Shown here in pieces: positions 1 to 10,296 of a stretch of DNA of 64,000 bases. The notes under the pieces are model-generated. The model did not search any database. It was not told where the DNA came from and saw only the letters and a list, made by a program, of their open reading frames with translations. Source of the stretch: Saccharothrix violaceirubra (GTDB taxonomy: Bacteria; Actinomycetota; Actinomycetes; Mycobacteriales; Pseudonocardiaceae); NCBI RefSeq assembly GCF_014203755.1, contig NZ_JACHJS010000001.1:7290387-7354386 (forward strand), written 5' to 3'. Position 1 is the first letter of the stretch; each line of letters starts with the position of its first letter. The position numbers and the translations under genes are program-made.

Positions 1-872
1 GGCAGCAGGTCGGTGAGCTGGGCGACGTTGCGCGCGGACGCGATCGGCGCGGCGACCGTGGAGCGGGCGGCCAGCCACGCGAGCGCGACGGCCGCGACGG
101 TCGTGTTCCGCTCGGCCGCGATCCGGTCGAGGGCGGCGAGCACGCGCGGGCCGCGTTCGTCGTCCAGGTACTGCGACGCCGCCGCCGCGCGCGGGCTGTC
201 CACCGTCGCGCCCGGCCGGTACTTGCCGGTCAGGAAGCCGCGGGCCAGGCCGAAGTACGGCACCGACGACAGGCCGCCGCCGCGCACGGCCGACTCCAGC
301 TCGCCCTCGTAGTCGCGTTCCACCAGGTTGTAGTGCTGCTGGAGCGCGACGAACGACGCGAAGCCCTCCCGTGCGGAGACCTCCAGCGCGGACGTGAGCC
401 GGTCGGCCGTGTAGTTGGACGCGGCGACGTACCGCACCTTGCCCGCCCGCACGAGCCGGTCGAACGCGGCGAGCGACTCCTCCTGCGGCGTGTCCGGGTC
501 GTCGCGGTGCGCGTAGTACAGGTCGACGTGGTCCACGCCCAGGCGGCGCAGCGACGCCTCGGCGGCCCGTTCGATGGTGTCCGCCTTCAGGTTGTCCAAG
601 CCCGGCAGCATGCCGACCTTGGTGGCGATCACCACGTCGTCGCGGCGGCCACGCCGGGCGAGCCACCGGCCGACCACCGCCTCCGACTCGCCGCCGGAGT
701 GGCCGTCGATCCAGTGCGAGTACGCGTCGGCGGTGTCCACGAAGTTCCCGCCGGCGGCGGTGTAGGCGTCGAGCACGGCGAACGAGTCGGACTCGTCGGC
801 CGTCCACCCGAAGACGTTGCCGCCCAGGCTCAGGCGCGAGACGTCCAGCCCGCTGGTTCCCAGTTTCGTCAT
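1..872 (-). CDS. aldo/keto reductase, C-terminus cut by the window edge
   Basis: An NADPH-dependent aldo/keto reductase reading leftward off the window; about 290 N-terminal residues are visible (starts MTKLGTSGLDVSRLSLGG). The family's catalytic tetrad can be seen: Asp and Tyr in VDTADAYSHW, Lys in VIATKVG and His in YYAHRDD. The region around EGFASFVALQQHYNLVERDYE is typical of the AKR11/YajO/PdxI-like subgroup. The start is the only ATG fitting the conserved N-terminus. It is divergent from the F420-type oxidoreductase, with about 110 bp between them. The substrate cannot be told from sequence. Confidence 0.9.
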   Translation of the reverse strand, partial: MTKLGTSGLDVSRLSLGGNVFGWTADESDSFAVLDAYTAAGGNFVDTADAYSHWIDGHSGGESEAVVGRWLARRGRRDDVVIATKVGMLPGLDNLKADTIERAAEASLRRLGVDHVDLYYAHRDDPDTPQEESLAAFDRLVRAGKVRYVAASNYTADRLTSALEVSAREGFASFVALQQHYNLVERDYEGELESAVRGGGLSSVPYFGLARGFLTGKYRPGATVDSPRAAAASQYLDDERGPRVLAALDRIAAERNTTVAAVALAWLAARSTVAAPIASARNVAQLTDLL

Positions 873-981
873 GGCCCGAAGCTATGTCGTCGGCCGCGTC
901 GGCGCCGAGGGGTTTCTCCCGGACTAAATGCACCGTGCCAAGGGTTGGGAAGATCGACCGATGATTTCGAGAGGGGTCGAA

Positions 982-1803
982 ATGACTGTCAACCTGGGCG
1001 AATACGGCGCGTGGGGACTGGCCGACGTGTGGCCGGGCCGGGAGGAGGAGGCGGCCGAGCTGGAGTCGCTGGGGTACGGCGCGCTGTGGCTCGGCGGTCC
1101 TTCCGCCCGGACTCTGGACACTGTCCGTGAACTGATCGAGGCGACGTCCACCCTCACGGTGGCGACCGGCATCCTGAACGTGTGGGCCACGCCCGTCGAG
1201 CAGGTGAACGAGCGTTACCGCGAGTTGGCGTGGACCGACCGTTTCCTCGTCGGCGTGGGAATCGGCCATCCGGAGACCAACGGTGAGGTCTACCACAGCC
1301 CCTATCAGAAGCTGGTCGACTACCTGGACCGGCTCGACGTGCCGCGCGACCGGCTCGCGCTGGCCGCCCTGGGGCCGCGGGTGCTGCGCCTGGCCGCCGC
1401 GCGCACCAGCGTCGCGCACCCGTACCTGACCACGCCCGAGCACACCGCGCAGGCGCGGGAGACGATCGGCGCGGGCGTGTTGTTGGCACCCGAGCAGCAC
1501 GTCGTGCTGGAGACCGACCCGGACGCCGCGCGCGAGATCGGCCGCGGGGAGCTGGAGTTCTACCTGGGCCTGGAGAACTACCGGGCGAACTGGCTGCGCG
1601 GTGGGTTCACGGCCGACGACTTCGCCGACGGCGGGTCCGACCGGCTGGTCGACGCGTTGATCGCGTGGGGCACGGTCGAGCAGGTCGTGGCACGGGTGCG
1701 GGCGCACCGGGACGCCGGTGCCGACCACGTGTGCCTCCAGGTGGTCGGTCAGGACGGCGTCCCGCTGCCCGCGTACCGGGAACTGGCCGCGGCGCTGTTC
1801 TAG
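982..1803 (+). CDS. LLM class F420-dependent oxidoreductase
   Basis: A 273-residue luciferase-like (TIM-barrel) oxidoreductase of the actinobacterial F420-dependent group. The N-terminus reads MTVNLGEYGAWG, and the middle has TLTVATGILNVWATP and FLVGVGIGHPE, which are family hallmarks. In-frame upstream ATGs exist at 928 and 961, but GAGGGG at 971-976 sits 5 nt before the ATG at 982, which decides this start. The TAG stop overlaps the stop of the convergent DUF427 gene. Substrate unknown; FMN rather than F420 use is possible. Confidence 0.85.
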   Translation: MTVNLGEYGAWGLADVWPGREEEAAELESLGYGALWLGGPSARTLDTVRELIEATSTLTVATGILNVWATPVEQVNERYRELAWTDRFLVGVGIGHPETNGEVYHSPYQKLVDYLDRLDVPRDRLALAALGPRVLRLAAARTSVAHPYLTTPEHTAQARETIGAGVLLAPEQHVVLETDPDAAREIGRGELEFYLGLENYRANWLRGGFTADDFADGGSDRLVDALIAWGTVEQVVARVRAHRDAGADHVCLQVVGQDGVPLPAYRELAAALF

Positions 1804-2087
1804 CTCTCGGTCACCTCGACGCCGCGCCAGAACGCGATCCGGTCCTTGATGTTCGCCGCCGCTTCCTTGGGGGCCGGGTAGTACCACGCGGCGTCGGGGT
1901 TCACCGCGCCGTCCACTTCGAGCGAGTGGTAGGACGCCGTGCCCTTCCACGGGCACACCGTCGTCGTGTCGGAGGGCCGCAGGAACTCCCGGTCGACGGC
2001 GTCGGCCGGGAAGTAGTGGTTGCCCTCGACGATCTCCGTGTCGTCGCTGCGCGCGACGACCTGGCCGTTCCACGTTGCGATCACCAT
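1800..2087 (-). CDS. DUF427 domain-containing protein
   Basis: A small DUF427 protein (95 residues from MVIATWNGQVVARS). Family features are the conserved WNG near the N-terminus, VCPWKGTASYHSL in the middle and AWYYPAPKEAA near the end. The biochemical function is not established for the family. A second in-frame ATG at 2105 would add six residues and is possible. It is divergent from the aldolase gene, so the roughly 100 bp between them must hold both promoters. Confidence 0.85.
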   Translation of the reverse strand: MVIATWNGQVVARSDDTEIVEGNHYFPADAVDREFLRPSDTTTVCPWKGTASYHSLEVDGAVNPDAAWYYPAPKEAAANIKDRIAFWRGVEVTES

Positions 2088-2134
2088 GCCACCGACTATG
2101 CCCATGATCGACTTCTCGCGCCGGGTGGTGCCCG

Positions 2135-2140
2135 TAGGAT
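2135..2140 (+). promoter_or_regulatory. candidate -10 box for fba
   Basis: TAGGAT fits the actinobacterial TANNNT -10 consensus, about 45 nt before the fba start and in front of its Shine-Dalgarno. No convincing -35 box is seen. Confidence 0.4.
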
Positions 2141-2183
2141 GCGATCCGACACCGCGTTCCGGGCACCCGAGGAGGACCCACAG

Positions 2184-3218
2184 ATGCCCATCGCAACCCC
2201 CGAGGTCTACGCCGAGATGCTTGACCGGGCGAAGGCGAACGAGTTCGCCTACCCCGCGATCAACGTCACCTCGTCCGAGACCCTCAACGCGGCACTGCGT
2301 GGTTTCGCGGAGGCCGAAAGCGACGGGATCATCCAGGTCTCCACCGGTGGTGCCGAGTTCGCCTCGGGCACCAAGGTGAAGGACATGGTCACCGGCGCGG
2401 TCGCGCTGGCCGAGTTCGCGCACGTCGTCGCCGCGAAGTACCCGGTGAACATCGCGCTGCACACCGACCACTGCCCGAAGGACAAGCTGGACGGCTACGT
2501 CCGGCCGCTCATCGCGCTGTCGCAGGAACGTGTGGACCGGGGCGAGAACCCGCTGTTCCAGTCGCACATGTGGGACGGCTCGGCCGTGCCGCTCGACGAG
2601 AACCTGGTCATCGCCGCCGAACTGCTGGAGCTGTCCGCCAAGGCGCGGATCATCCTGGAGATCGAGGTCGGCGTCGTCGGCGGCGAGGAGGACGGCGTCG
2701 ACAACGAGATCAACGACAAGCTCTACACGACGCCCGAGGACTACCTGAAGACGGTCGAGGCGCTCGGCGCCGGCGAGAAGGGCCGCTACCTGGTCGCCGC
2801 GACGTTCGGCAACGTGCACGGCGTGTACAAGCCGGGCAACGTGAAGCTGCGCCCGGAGATCCTCAAGCAGGGCCAGGACGTCGTGGCCGAGAAGCTGGGC
2901 CTGGCGGCCGGTTCCAAGCCGTTCGACCTGGTCTTCCACGGTGGGTCCGGGTCGCTGCTGGAGGAGATCCACGAGGCCCTGTCCTACGGCGTCATCAAGA
3001 TGAACATCGACACGGACACGCAGTACGCGTTCAGCCGGCCGATCGCGGGGCACTTCTTCACCAACTACGACGGTGTCCTGAAGGTGGACGGCGAGGTCGG
3101 CAACAAGAAGGTGTACGACCCGCGCTCGTACCTGAAGGCCGCCGAGCAGGGCATGGCCGCCCGCATCGCCCAGGCGTGCGAGCACCTGAAGTCGTCCGGT
3201 CGCATGATCGCCGGCTGA
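2184..3218 (+). CDS. fba: class II fructose-bisphosphate aldolase
   Basis: A zinc-dependent class II fructose-1,6-bisphosphate aldolase of 344 residues, normal for the long actinobacterial type (class IIA). It makes or cleaves FBP in glycolysis and gluconeogenesis in the cytoplasm. Visible motifs are ALHTDHCPKDK (residues 91-101, Zn-ligand His93 and neighbouring Asp95), EIEVGVVGGEEDGV, and FHGGSGS around His252. The start has a strong GGAGG at 2171-2175. It is a single gene closed by a clear intrinsic terminator. Confidence 0.97.
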   Translation: MPIATPEVYAEMLDRAKANEFAYPAINVTSSETLNAALRGFAEAESDGIIQVSTGGAEFASGTKVKDMVTGAVALAEFAHVVAAKYPVNIALHTDHCPKDKLDGYVRPLIALSQERVDRGENPLFQSHMWDGSAVPLDENLVIAAELLELSAKARIILEIEVGVVGGEEDGVDNEINDKLYTTPEDYLKTVEALGAGEKGRYLVAATFGNVHGVYKPGNVKLRPEILKQGQDVVAEKLGLAAGSKPFDLVFHGGSGSLLEEIHEALSYGVIKMNIDTDTQYAFSRPIAGHFFTNYDGVLKVDGEVGNKKVYDPRSYLKAAEQGMAARIAQACEHLKSSGRMIAG

Positions 3219-3234
3219 TTTCGGGGTTTCTCGG

Positions 3235-3270
3235 GGCGCCGCGGGCTTTGCTCGCGGCGCCTTCTTTTGT
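3235..3270 (+). terminator. intrinsic terminator after fba
   Basis: A perfect 9-bp GC stem (GGCGCCGCG at 3235-3243 with CGCGGCGCC at 3253-3261), a 9-nt loop, then TTCTTTTGT. It is the most classical rho-independent terminator in the window. Confidence 0.88.
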
Positions 3271-3312
3271 GCTTGGTGGGTGTCGTTCGGGGTTGCTGCT
3301 CCGCGGACGCGC

Positions 3313-3400
3313 GAGTCCTCCACTCGGGCACCCCGAGTTACGCGTCCAGACACCCTGAAATACGCGTTCAGGCAGGCTGGAATACGCGTTGGGGCAGGTC
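3313..3400. repeat. 22-bp-period tandem repeat, locus A (four units)
   Basis: Four consecutive 22-bp units: 3313-3334, 3335-3356, 3357-3378 and 3379-3400. Each has the core GARTWYGCGTYCRG followed by GCA and a variable tail. The same unit recurs after purC (35015) and purM (59239). It lies between the fba terminator and the 3' end of the convergent membrane-protein gene. There are no unique spacers, so this is not CRISPR. Confidence 0.75.
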
Positions 3401-3410
3401 TGGGTCTGGA

Positions 3411-4544
3411 TCAGGCGATGGGCGTGGTGGTGACCGGGGAGTGCCGCCGTGCCGCTTTGCGTCGCAGTAGTGCGTCCAGTGCGATCCACGTCGTTGCCAG
3501 GATCAGGAACGTTGCCGCTGCCGACGGGTACGAGACGGGTGGGGCCGCATTCAATTGTTGTTGCAGCCAGATTCCGCCGTATCCCAGGCCGGTGGTCGCG
3601 GCGGCGCCCAGGATCGCTGCCGGCAGTGCGGGCACGCGGCCCAGGTGGGCGGCGTCCACGGCCGCGCCGATCAGGATCAGGAACAAAGGGATCGCGGAGA
3701 TCGGGAAGTCGATTCCCGCCAGCAGGGGCCAGATCAGGCAGCGGTAGCCGACGTAGGCCGCTGCCACGGCCGTCGCGGCCCAGGGCAGGGCGATCGTGCG
3801 GCGGGCGATCACCAGGACCGCGGCCGCCGCGATCAGGCCCCAGACCGGGTACACCCAGTCCGCGATGGGCAGGGAGAACCGCACGATCGACGCGCGGTCG
3901 ACGGGGCGGCCGATCTGGTCGGCCGCGAATTGCAGGAGGCTTGGTTCCGCGTAGGGGTCGCCTCTGTCCCAGGAGGCGATCTCCAGGATTCCGTACTCCT
4001 GGTGCTGGTTGGGGAACCAGGCGTTCTCGAAGAAGAAGAACCACAACGCCGCCAGGCCGGGTACTCGCCAACGATCTGCCGGGAAGTAGCGCAGCCAGCC
4101 CCGGATCGCGCCGGCGAGCATGATCGCCGTGCCCAGGTACAGCAGGGCGTGCGAGCCGCTCCACGACGTGATGTCCAGGCCGTTGATCCGGTGGTTGATC
4201 AGGTCGATCGGCAGGGCCACCAGGAAGATCCCGGTGCCCCACTGCATCAGGCGCAGCGACGTGCGGTCCACGCCGTAGCCGGTGAACGTGTGGAAGATCG
4301 TCAGGCCGACCACGATCACCGTGCCGACCGTGTTGATCATGTGTGGGGGTGCCAGCTCGTCGCGCAGCCACTTGAAGTGCCACGCCACGTCCCACGACGA
4401 GCCGATCAGTTTCAGCAGCAGGCCCAGCAGCCACAGCCGGTACAGGCCGGACGTCAGCACCGCCGGCGTCTCCCGGCCCGGCTCGCCGCGCTCCCAGTAC
4501 TGGTCGCGGAAGCGTGCGATGCGATCGGCAACCCCCGTTTTCAC
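3411..4544 (-). CDS. polytopic membrane protein of unknown function
   Basis: A 377-residue integral membrane protein that I do not recognise. It has a short charged N-terminus and then about nine or ten hydrophobic helices, for example LYRLWLLGLLLKLIGSSW and the aromatic stretch VPGLAALWFFFFENAWF. Interhelical loops carry conserved-looking His, Trp and Asn (SSWDVAWHFKW, PIDLINHRING, WFPNQHQEYG), which suggests a metal or cofactor site, but this is only an impression. The C-terminus is basic (LLRRKAARRHSP) and probably cytoplasmic. It stands alone and converges on fba. Confidence 0.75.
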   Translation of the reverse strand: MKTGVADRIARFRDQYWERGEPGRETPAVLTSGLYRLWLLGLLLKLIGSSWDVAWHFKWLRDELAPPHMINTVGTVIVVGLTIFHTFTGYGVDRTSLRLMQWGTGIFLVALPIDLINHRINGLDITSWSGSHALLYLGTAIMLAGAIRGWLRYFPADRWRVPGLAALWFFFFENAWFPNQHQEYGILEIASWDRGDPYAEPSLLQFAADQIGRPVDRASIVRFSLPIADWVYPVWGLIAAAAVLVIARRTIALPWAATAVAAAYVGYRCLIWPLLAGIDFPISAIPLFLILIGAAVDAAHLGRVPALPAAILGAAATTGLGYGGIWLQQQLNAAPPVSYPSAAATFLILATTWIALDALLRRKAARRHSPVTTTPIA

Positions 4545-4733
4545 CCGCTCATGATGCGGGCCGGCCGCCCTGGTGAGAAGGGTTGCGCGGCCCTGGTGTT
4601 TCCCGAAATGTCCCCTAAGGGGTGCTCCTGACCTGGGACTACCCGTGATCGTCCCACCGAACGGGTGAAGTGTGTTGATCCTTACAGCCCAACGCGGGAG
4701 GGTTCTCGGCTGGGAAACGGCTGAGAGGGAGTC

Positions 4734-4820
4734 ATGTCGCAGAGGGTCGTCGCCGGGATCGTCGTGTCCGCCATCGTGCTCGCGCTGGTCGCCGCCGCGG
4801 TGCGGGTCTTCCTATCCTGA
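4734..4820 (+). CDS. putative small membrane protein (28 residues)
   Basis: The frame reads MSQRVVAGIVVSAIVLALVAAAVRVFLS: a short polar head and one transmembrane helix. AGAGGGA at 4724-4730 forms a well-placed Shine-Dalgarno. Its end contains the TATCCT -10 box of the following DUF3151 gene, which starts 5 nt downstream. Whether the peptide is made is unproven; the evidence is the ribosome site and the clean hydrophobic helix. Confidence 0.5.
   Translation: MSQRVVAGIVVSAIVLALVAAAVRVFLS
4813..4818 (+). promoter_or_regulatory. -10 box for a leaderless DUF3151 transcript
   Basis: TATCCT ends 6 nt before the ATG at 4825, so transcription should begin at or next to the start codon. No Shine-Dalgarno is present. 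Confidence 0.5.
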
Positions 4821-4824
4821 TCAC

Positions 4825-5232
4825 ATGACGAACCTGCTCGGCCCCGATCCGACGCTGCTGCCCGACCGTCCCGAAGCGCAGGCCGCCGCCGACGCGGGCA
4901 CGGACCCGGCCAAGATCGTCCACGCGCACCCCGACTTCAGCGAGGCGTGGGCGCTGCTGGCCGAACGCGCGTTGCAGTCCGGCGACCCGGTCGCGGCCTA
5001 CGCCTACGCCCGCACCGGCTACCACCGCGGCCTCGACCAGCTGCGCCGGGCCGGCTGGCGGGGGCACGGCCCGGTCCCGTGGTCGCACCGCCCGAACCGC
5101 GGCTTCCTGCGCGCGCTCGCCGCGCTGTCCCGTGCTGCGGACGGCATCGGCGAGACCGAGGAGTACGAGCGCTGCCGGAAGTTCCTCGCCGACAGCGACC
5201 CGGCCGCACCCGCCGCGCTCGGCCTGGCCTGA
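4825..5232 (+). CDS. DUF3151 domain-containing protein
   Basis: A 135-residue cytoplasmic protein of the actinobacterial DUF3151 family. It shows the family's LLPD near the N-terminus, the Ala-rich helical hairpin around HAHPDFSEAWALLAERAL, ARTGYHRGLDQLRRAGWRG and WSHRPNRGFLRALAAL. Function is not known; the helices resemble TPR-like packing. The ATG is immediately preceded by a -10 box, suggesting leaderless translation. The next gene starts 9 nt after the stop. Confidence 0.85.
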   Translation: MTNLLGPDPTLLPDRPEAQAAADAGTDPAKIVHAHPDFSEAWALLAERALQSGDPVAAYAYARTGYHRGLDQLRRAGWRGHGPVPWSHRPNRGFLRALAALSRAADGIGETEEYERCRKFLADSDPAAPAALGLA

Positions 5233-5241
5233 GCCGCCGCC

Positions 5242-6327
5242 GTGGGCGCGGTGCGCGACGAGGTCACGCGCAGAATCGACCGGTGGCGCGGTACGGCGTT
5301 GCCGATCGTGCACACCGCGCTCGCGGCCGGCCTGTCGTGGTGGGCGGCCATGGCCGTGGCGGGCCACGAGCACCCGTTCTTCGCCCCGATCGCGGCCGTG
5401 GTGTGCCTGGGCGTGTCGCTCGGGCAGCGGCTGCGCCGGGTCGTCGAACTGGTCGTCGGCGTGTCGGTCGGCGTCGGTGTCGGCGACGTCCTGATCTCGT
5501 GGATCGGCACGGGACCGTGGCAGATCGCCCTGGTCGTCGCGCTGGCGATGTCCGCGGCCACGCTGCTCGACGGCGGCGCGGTGATCGCGCTCCAGGCCGG
5601 GTCGTCGGCCGTGCTCGTGGCCACGCTGCTGCCGCCCAGCACCGGCGGCGGCCTGGACCGGATGGTCGACGCGCTGGTCGGGGGCCTGGTCGGGCTCGCG
5701 GTCACGGCGTTGCTGCCCGCGCACCCGTTGCGGGTCGCACACCGGCACGGGCGCGTGGTGCTCGGCGAGCTGGCGACGGCGTTGCGCGGTGTCGCGGACG
5801 CCGTGGCCGAACGGGACGCCGTGCGCGCGGCGAGCGTGCTGGCCCGGCTGCGCGAGTCGCAGTCGGCGTTCGACGAGTTCACGACCGCGTTGCGCACGGG
5901 CGGCGAGATCACGTCCCTGGCACCGCTGCGCCGCCCGGCCCGGCACGCCCTGGACCGGTACGCCTCGGCCGCCGCGCCGATCGACTACGCCGTGCGCAAC
6001 ACACGCGTGCTGGCCCGACGGGCGTTGGCGGCGTTGCGCGACGACGAGGAGATCCCCGAAGTCCTGATCGAGGTGCTGCGCGGGTACGCCGACGCGGTCG
6101 ACCTGCTGCGCGGCGAACTCGCGCGCGGCACCGAACCGGTCACGGCGCGTAAGGCGATCCGTGACGCGGTCCGGTCCGCGACGGCGCACCGGCTCGGCGG
6201 CGACACCCTGTCGGTGAAGGTCGTGCTGGCGCAGGTGCGGTCGGTCGCCGTGGACCTGCTGCAGGCGACCGGGTTGACCCGCGCGGAGGCGGCCGAGGCG
6301 CTGCCTCCGTTGTCCCGCAAGGACTAG
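5242..6327 (+). CDS. FUSC family membrane protein (aromatic acid exporter-like)
   Basis: A 361-residue protein with an N-terminal block of about five or six hydrophobic helices and a long helical cytoplasmic C-terminus, as in the FUSC/YccS/aromatic acid exporter group. Typical pieces are FFAPIAAVVCLGVSLGQRLRR, VVGVSVGVGVGDVL and RMVDALVGGLVGLAVTALLP. The GTG start follows the DUF3151 stop by 9 nt, so it may be co-transcribed. The substrate is unknown. Confidence 0.75.
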   Translation: MGAVRDEVTRRIDRWRGTALPIVHTALAAGLSWWAAMAVAGHEHPFFAPIAAVVCLGVSLGQRLRRVVELVVGVSVGVGVGDVLISWIGTGPWQIALVVALAMSAATLLDGGAVIALQAGSSAVLVATLLPPSTGGGLDRMVDALVGGLVGLAVTALLPAHPLRVAHRHGRVVLGELATALRGVADAVAERDAVRAASVLARLRESQSAFDEFTTALRTGGEITSLAPLRRPARHALDRYASAAAPIDYAVRNTRVLARRALAALRDDEEIPEVLIEVLRGYADAVDLLRGELARGTEPVTARKAIRDAVRSATAHRLGGDTLSVKVVLAQVRSVAVDLLQATGLTRAEAAEALPPLSRKD

Positions 6328-6333
6328 CAGGGG

Positions 6334-6954
6334 CTAGCAGCGGTCGAGAAGGCCCGTCAACGCGCTCTTCTCGGCCGAGTCGACCTTGAGGCCCCAGCGG
6401 TACTTCGAGTGCACCCAGATCTTCCCGTAGGTGCACCAGTACGAGGTCAGCGGCGGCTTCCAGCGAGCCGGGTCCTGGTCGCCCTTGGACTGGTTGACGT
6501 TGTCGGTCACCGCGATCAGCTGCGGGTTGCCCAGGTCGTTGGCGAACGACTGGCGCCGGTCGGTCGTCCACGACGACGCGCCGGACCGCCACGCCTCGGC
6601 CAGCGGCACGACGTGGTCGATGTCCACATCGGACGCCTGGGTCCAGGTGGCGCCGTCGTACGGGCTGTACCAGGAGCCCGAGGTCGCGGCGCAGGACGAG
6701 TCGGTGACGACGTTGGAGCCGTCGCGCTTGAGCACGGTCTCCCGGGTGTTGCAGGCGCCCGAGACGGTGATCCAGTGCGGGAACTTCTCGCGGCTGTAGC
6801 CGGTGAGCGAGCCCTCGGCGGCCACGGTCAGCGCGGCCAGTTCCGACTTCGCGGTGGCCGTGCTCGGGATGTTCGGCGGGGTGGCGCTCGCGGGCGCCGC
6901 GGTGGCGAGGCCCAGCGCGCCGACCAGGAGCAGGGAGGTGACGGTTTTTCGCAT
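6334..6954 (-). CDS. secreted HNH endonuclease family protein (DUF1524)
   Basis: A 206-residue exported nuclease. A signal peptide (MRKTVTSLLLVGALGLATAAPASA) precedes the DUF1524/HNH core. DVDIDHVVPLAEAW holds the catalytic His region, with RQSFANDLGNPQLIAV and NVNQSKGDQDPARW following. Two pairs of Cys (CNTRE, SSCAA, YWCTYG, LLDRC) suggest disulfides outside the cell. The ATG at 6954 is preceded on its strand by AGGAAGG. Likely a nutrient-scavenging or competitive DNase. Confidence 0.88.
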   Translation of the reverse strand: MRKTVTSLLLVGALGLATAAPASATPPNIPSTATAKSELAALTVAAEGSLTGYSREKFPHWITVSGACNTRETVLKRDGSNVVTDSSCAATSGSWYSPYDGATWTQASDVDIDHVVPLAEAWRSGASSWTTDRRQSFANDLGNPQLIAVTDNVNQSKGDQDPARWKPPLTSYWCTYGKIWVHSKYRWGLKVDSAEKSALTGLLDRC

Positions 6955-7064
6955 GTTTCCGACCTTCCTGGTGGGAAGTTGTCGGAGATCACCCTGGGTC
7001 AATTCTCCGGCCACCACAATGCCTTCGGGTGACCTCGTGGTGGCCGGCTGCCGAACGCTGCGTG

Positions 7065-9091
<2,027 letters not shown>

Positions 9092-9173
9092 CACGAAAAC
9101 CCCCGCCGCGGCGGCGTGTTCGCGATCCGGAACGCGTTGACCGCCGCCCGGCGGGGTGCCGAGACTCGCTCGC

Positions 9174-10265
9174 ATGAGCGTGGTCACGCACTGGTTCCTG
9201 CCCACGTCCGGCGACGGTCGCACGATCGTGGAACGCTTCCACGCCAACCCGACACAGGGCACGCCCGCGTCGCGCGGCCCGGACATCGACTACCTCGCGG
9301 CCGTGGCGTCGGCGGCCGAGGTCAACGGGTTCACGGGCGTGCTCACACCCACCGGCACGTGGTGCGAGGACGCGTGGCTGAGCACGGCGGCGCTGCTCGC
9401 GCGGACGTCCCGGCTCAAGTTCCTGGTGGCGTTCCGGCCGGGCGCGGTCTCGCCGACGCTGGCCGCCCAGATGGCCGCCACCTACCAGCGGATCTCGCGC
9501 GGTCGGCTGCTGCTCAACGTCGTGACCGGCGGCGACGCGATCGAGCAGCGCCGGTTCGGCGACTGGCTCGACCACGACCAGCGCTACGCGCGCACCGACG
9601 AGTTCCTCCGGGTCGTGCGCTCGGTGTGGGGCGGCGAACCCGTCGACTTCACCGGTGAGCACTACCGGATCGCCGGTGCGACCCTGCCCGCGCCGCCCGA
9701 CCCGATCCCGCCCGTGTACTTCGGCGGGTCGTCCGACGCCGCGCTGCCCGTGGCCGCCCGGCACGCGGACGTCTACCTCACGTGGGGCGAGCCGCCGGCC
9801 GACGTGGCGGCCAAGATCGCGCGGGTCCGGGCGCTGACCGACCGGCCGGTCCGGTTCGGTGTCCGGCTGCACACGATCAGCCGGGACACCTCCGAGGAGG
9901 CGTGGCGCGAGGCGGGTCGCCTGCTCGCCGCCCTCGACCCGCGACGCGTGCGGGAGGCCCAGGAACGGCTCGCGGCCAGCGAGTCCGTCGGGCAGCAGCG
10001 GATGGTCGCCTTGCACGGCGGCGCCTTCGACGGCGACCCGCGCGGCCTGGAGGTCCACCCGGCGCTGTGGGCCGGGATCGGACTGGTGCGCGGCGGCGCG
10101 GGCACCGCGCTGGTCGGCAGCCATGCCGAGGTCGCGGACCTGATCGCCGAGTACCACGCGCACGGCGTGGACGAGTTCGTGCTGTCGGGCTACCCGCACC
10201 TGGAGGAGGCGTACTGGTTCGGCGAGGGCGTGCACCCCGAACTGAGGCGGCGCGGACTGCTGTGA
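9174..10265 (+). CDS. SsuD-like flavin-dependent monooxygenase (LLM class)
   Basis: A 363-residue luciferase-like flavin monooxygenase resembling alkanesulfonate monooxygenase. Typical segments are FHANPTQGTPASRGPDIDYL (start region), TGVLTPTGTWCEDAW, KFLVAFRPGAVSPTLAAQM, GRLLLNVVTGGDAIEQRR and VYFGGSSDAA. It should desulfonate alkanesulfonates with reduced FMN if the assignment holds, but no sulfonate transporter or flavin reductase is adjacent, so the substrate is open. It converges on the glycerophosphodiesterase gene. Confidence 0.85.
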   Translation: MSVVTHWFLPTSGDGRTIVERFHANPTQGTPASRGPDIDYLAAVASAAEVNGFTGVLTPTGTWCEDAWLSTAALLARTSRLKFLVAFRPGAVSPTLAAQMAATYQRISRGRLLLNVVTGGDAIEQRRFGDWLDHDQRYARTDEFLRVVRSVWGGEPVDFTGEHYRIAGATLPAPPDPIPPVYFGGSSDAALPVAARHADVYLTWGEPPADVAAKIARVRALTDRPVRFGVRLHTISRDTSEEAWREAGRLLAALDPRRVREAQERLAASESVGQQRMVALHGGAFDGDPRGLEVHPALWAGIGLVRGGAGTALVGSHAEVADLIAEYHAHGVDEFVLSGYPHLEEAYWFGEGVHPELRRRGLL

Positions 10266-10291
10266 GGCCCCGGACGACGCTGTCCGGGGCC
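10266..10291. terminator. hairpin between convergent genes
   Basis: A perfect 10-bp inverted repeat, GGCCCCGGAC (10266-10275) with GTCCGGGGCC (10282-10291), and a 6-nt loop. It begins directly after the monooxygenase stop codon. There is no U-tract, so it is a probable bidirectional terminator of the GC-hairpin type. Confidence 0.6.
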
Positions 10292-10296
10292 GTCGG

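Noticed and set aside
4697-4733. A stretch with GCGGGAG and CTGAGAGGGA resembling the 5' half of a TPP riboswitch
   Set aside because: The second half (GAACCTGATC and the GCGNAGGGA end) is missing, and the downstream gene is not for thiamine. Probably chance plus a Shine-Dalgarno.
9099-9118. GC palindrome after purA (CCGCCGCGGCGG) as a terminator
   Set aside because: A loopless palindrome with no U-tract; too weak to call.
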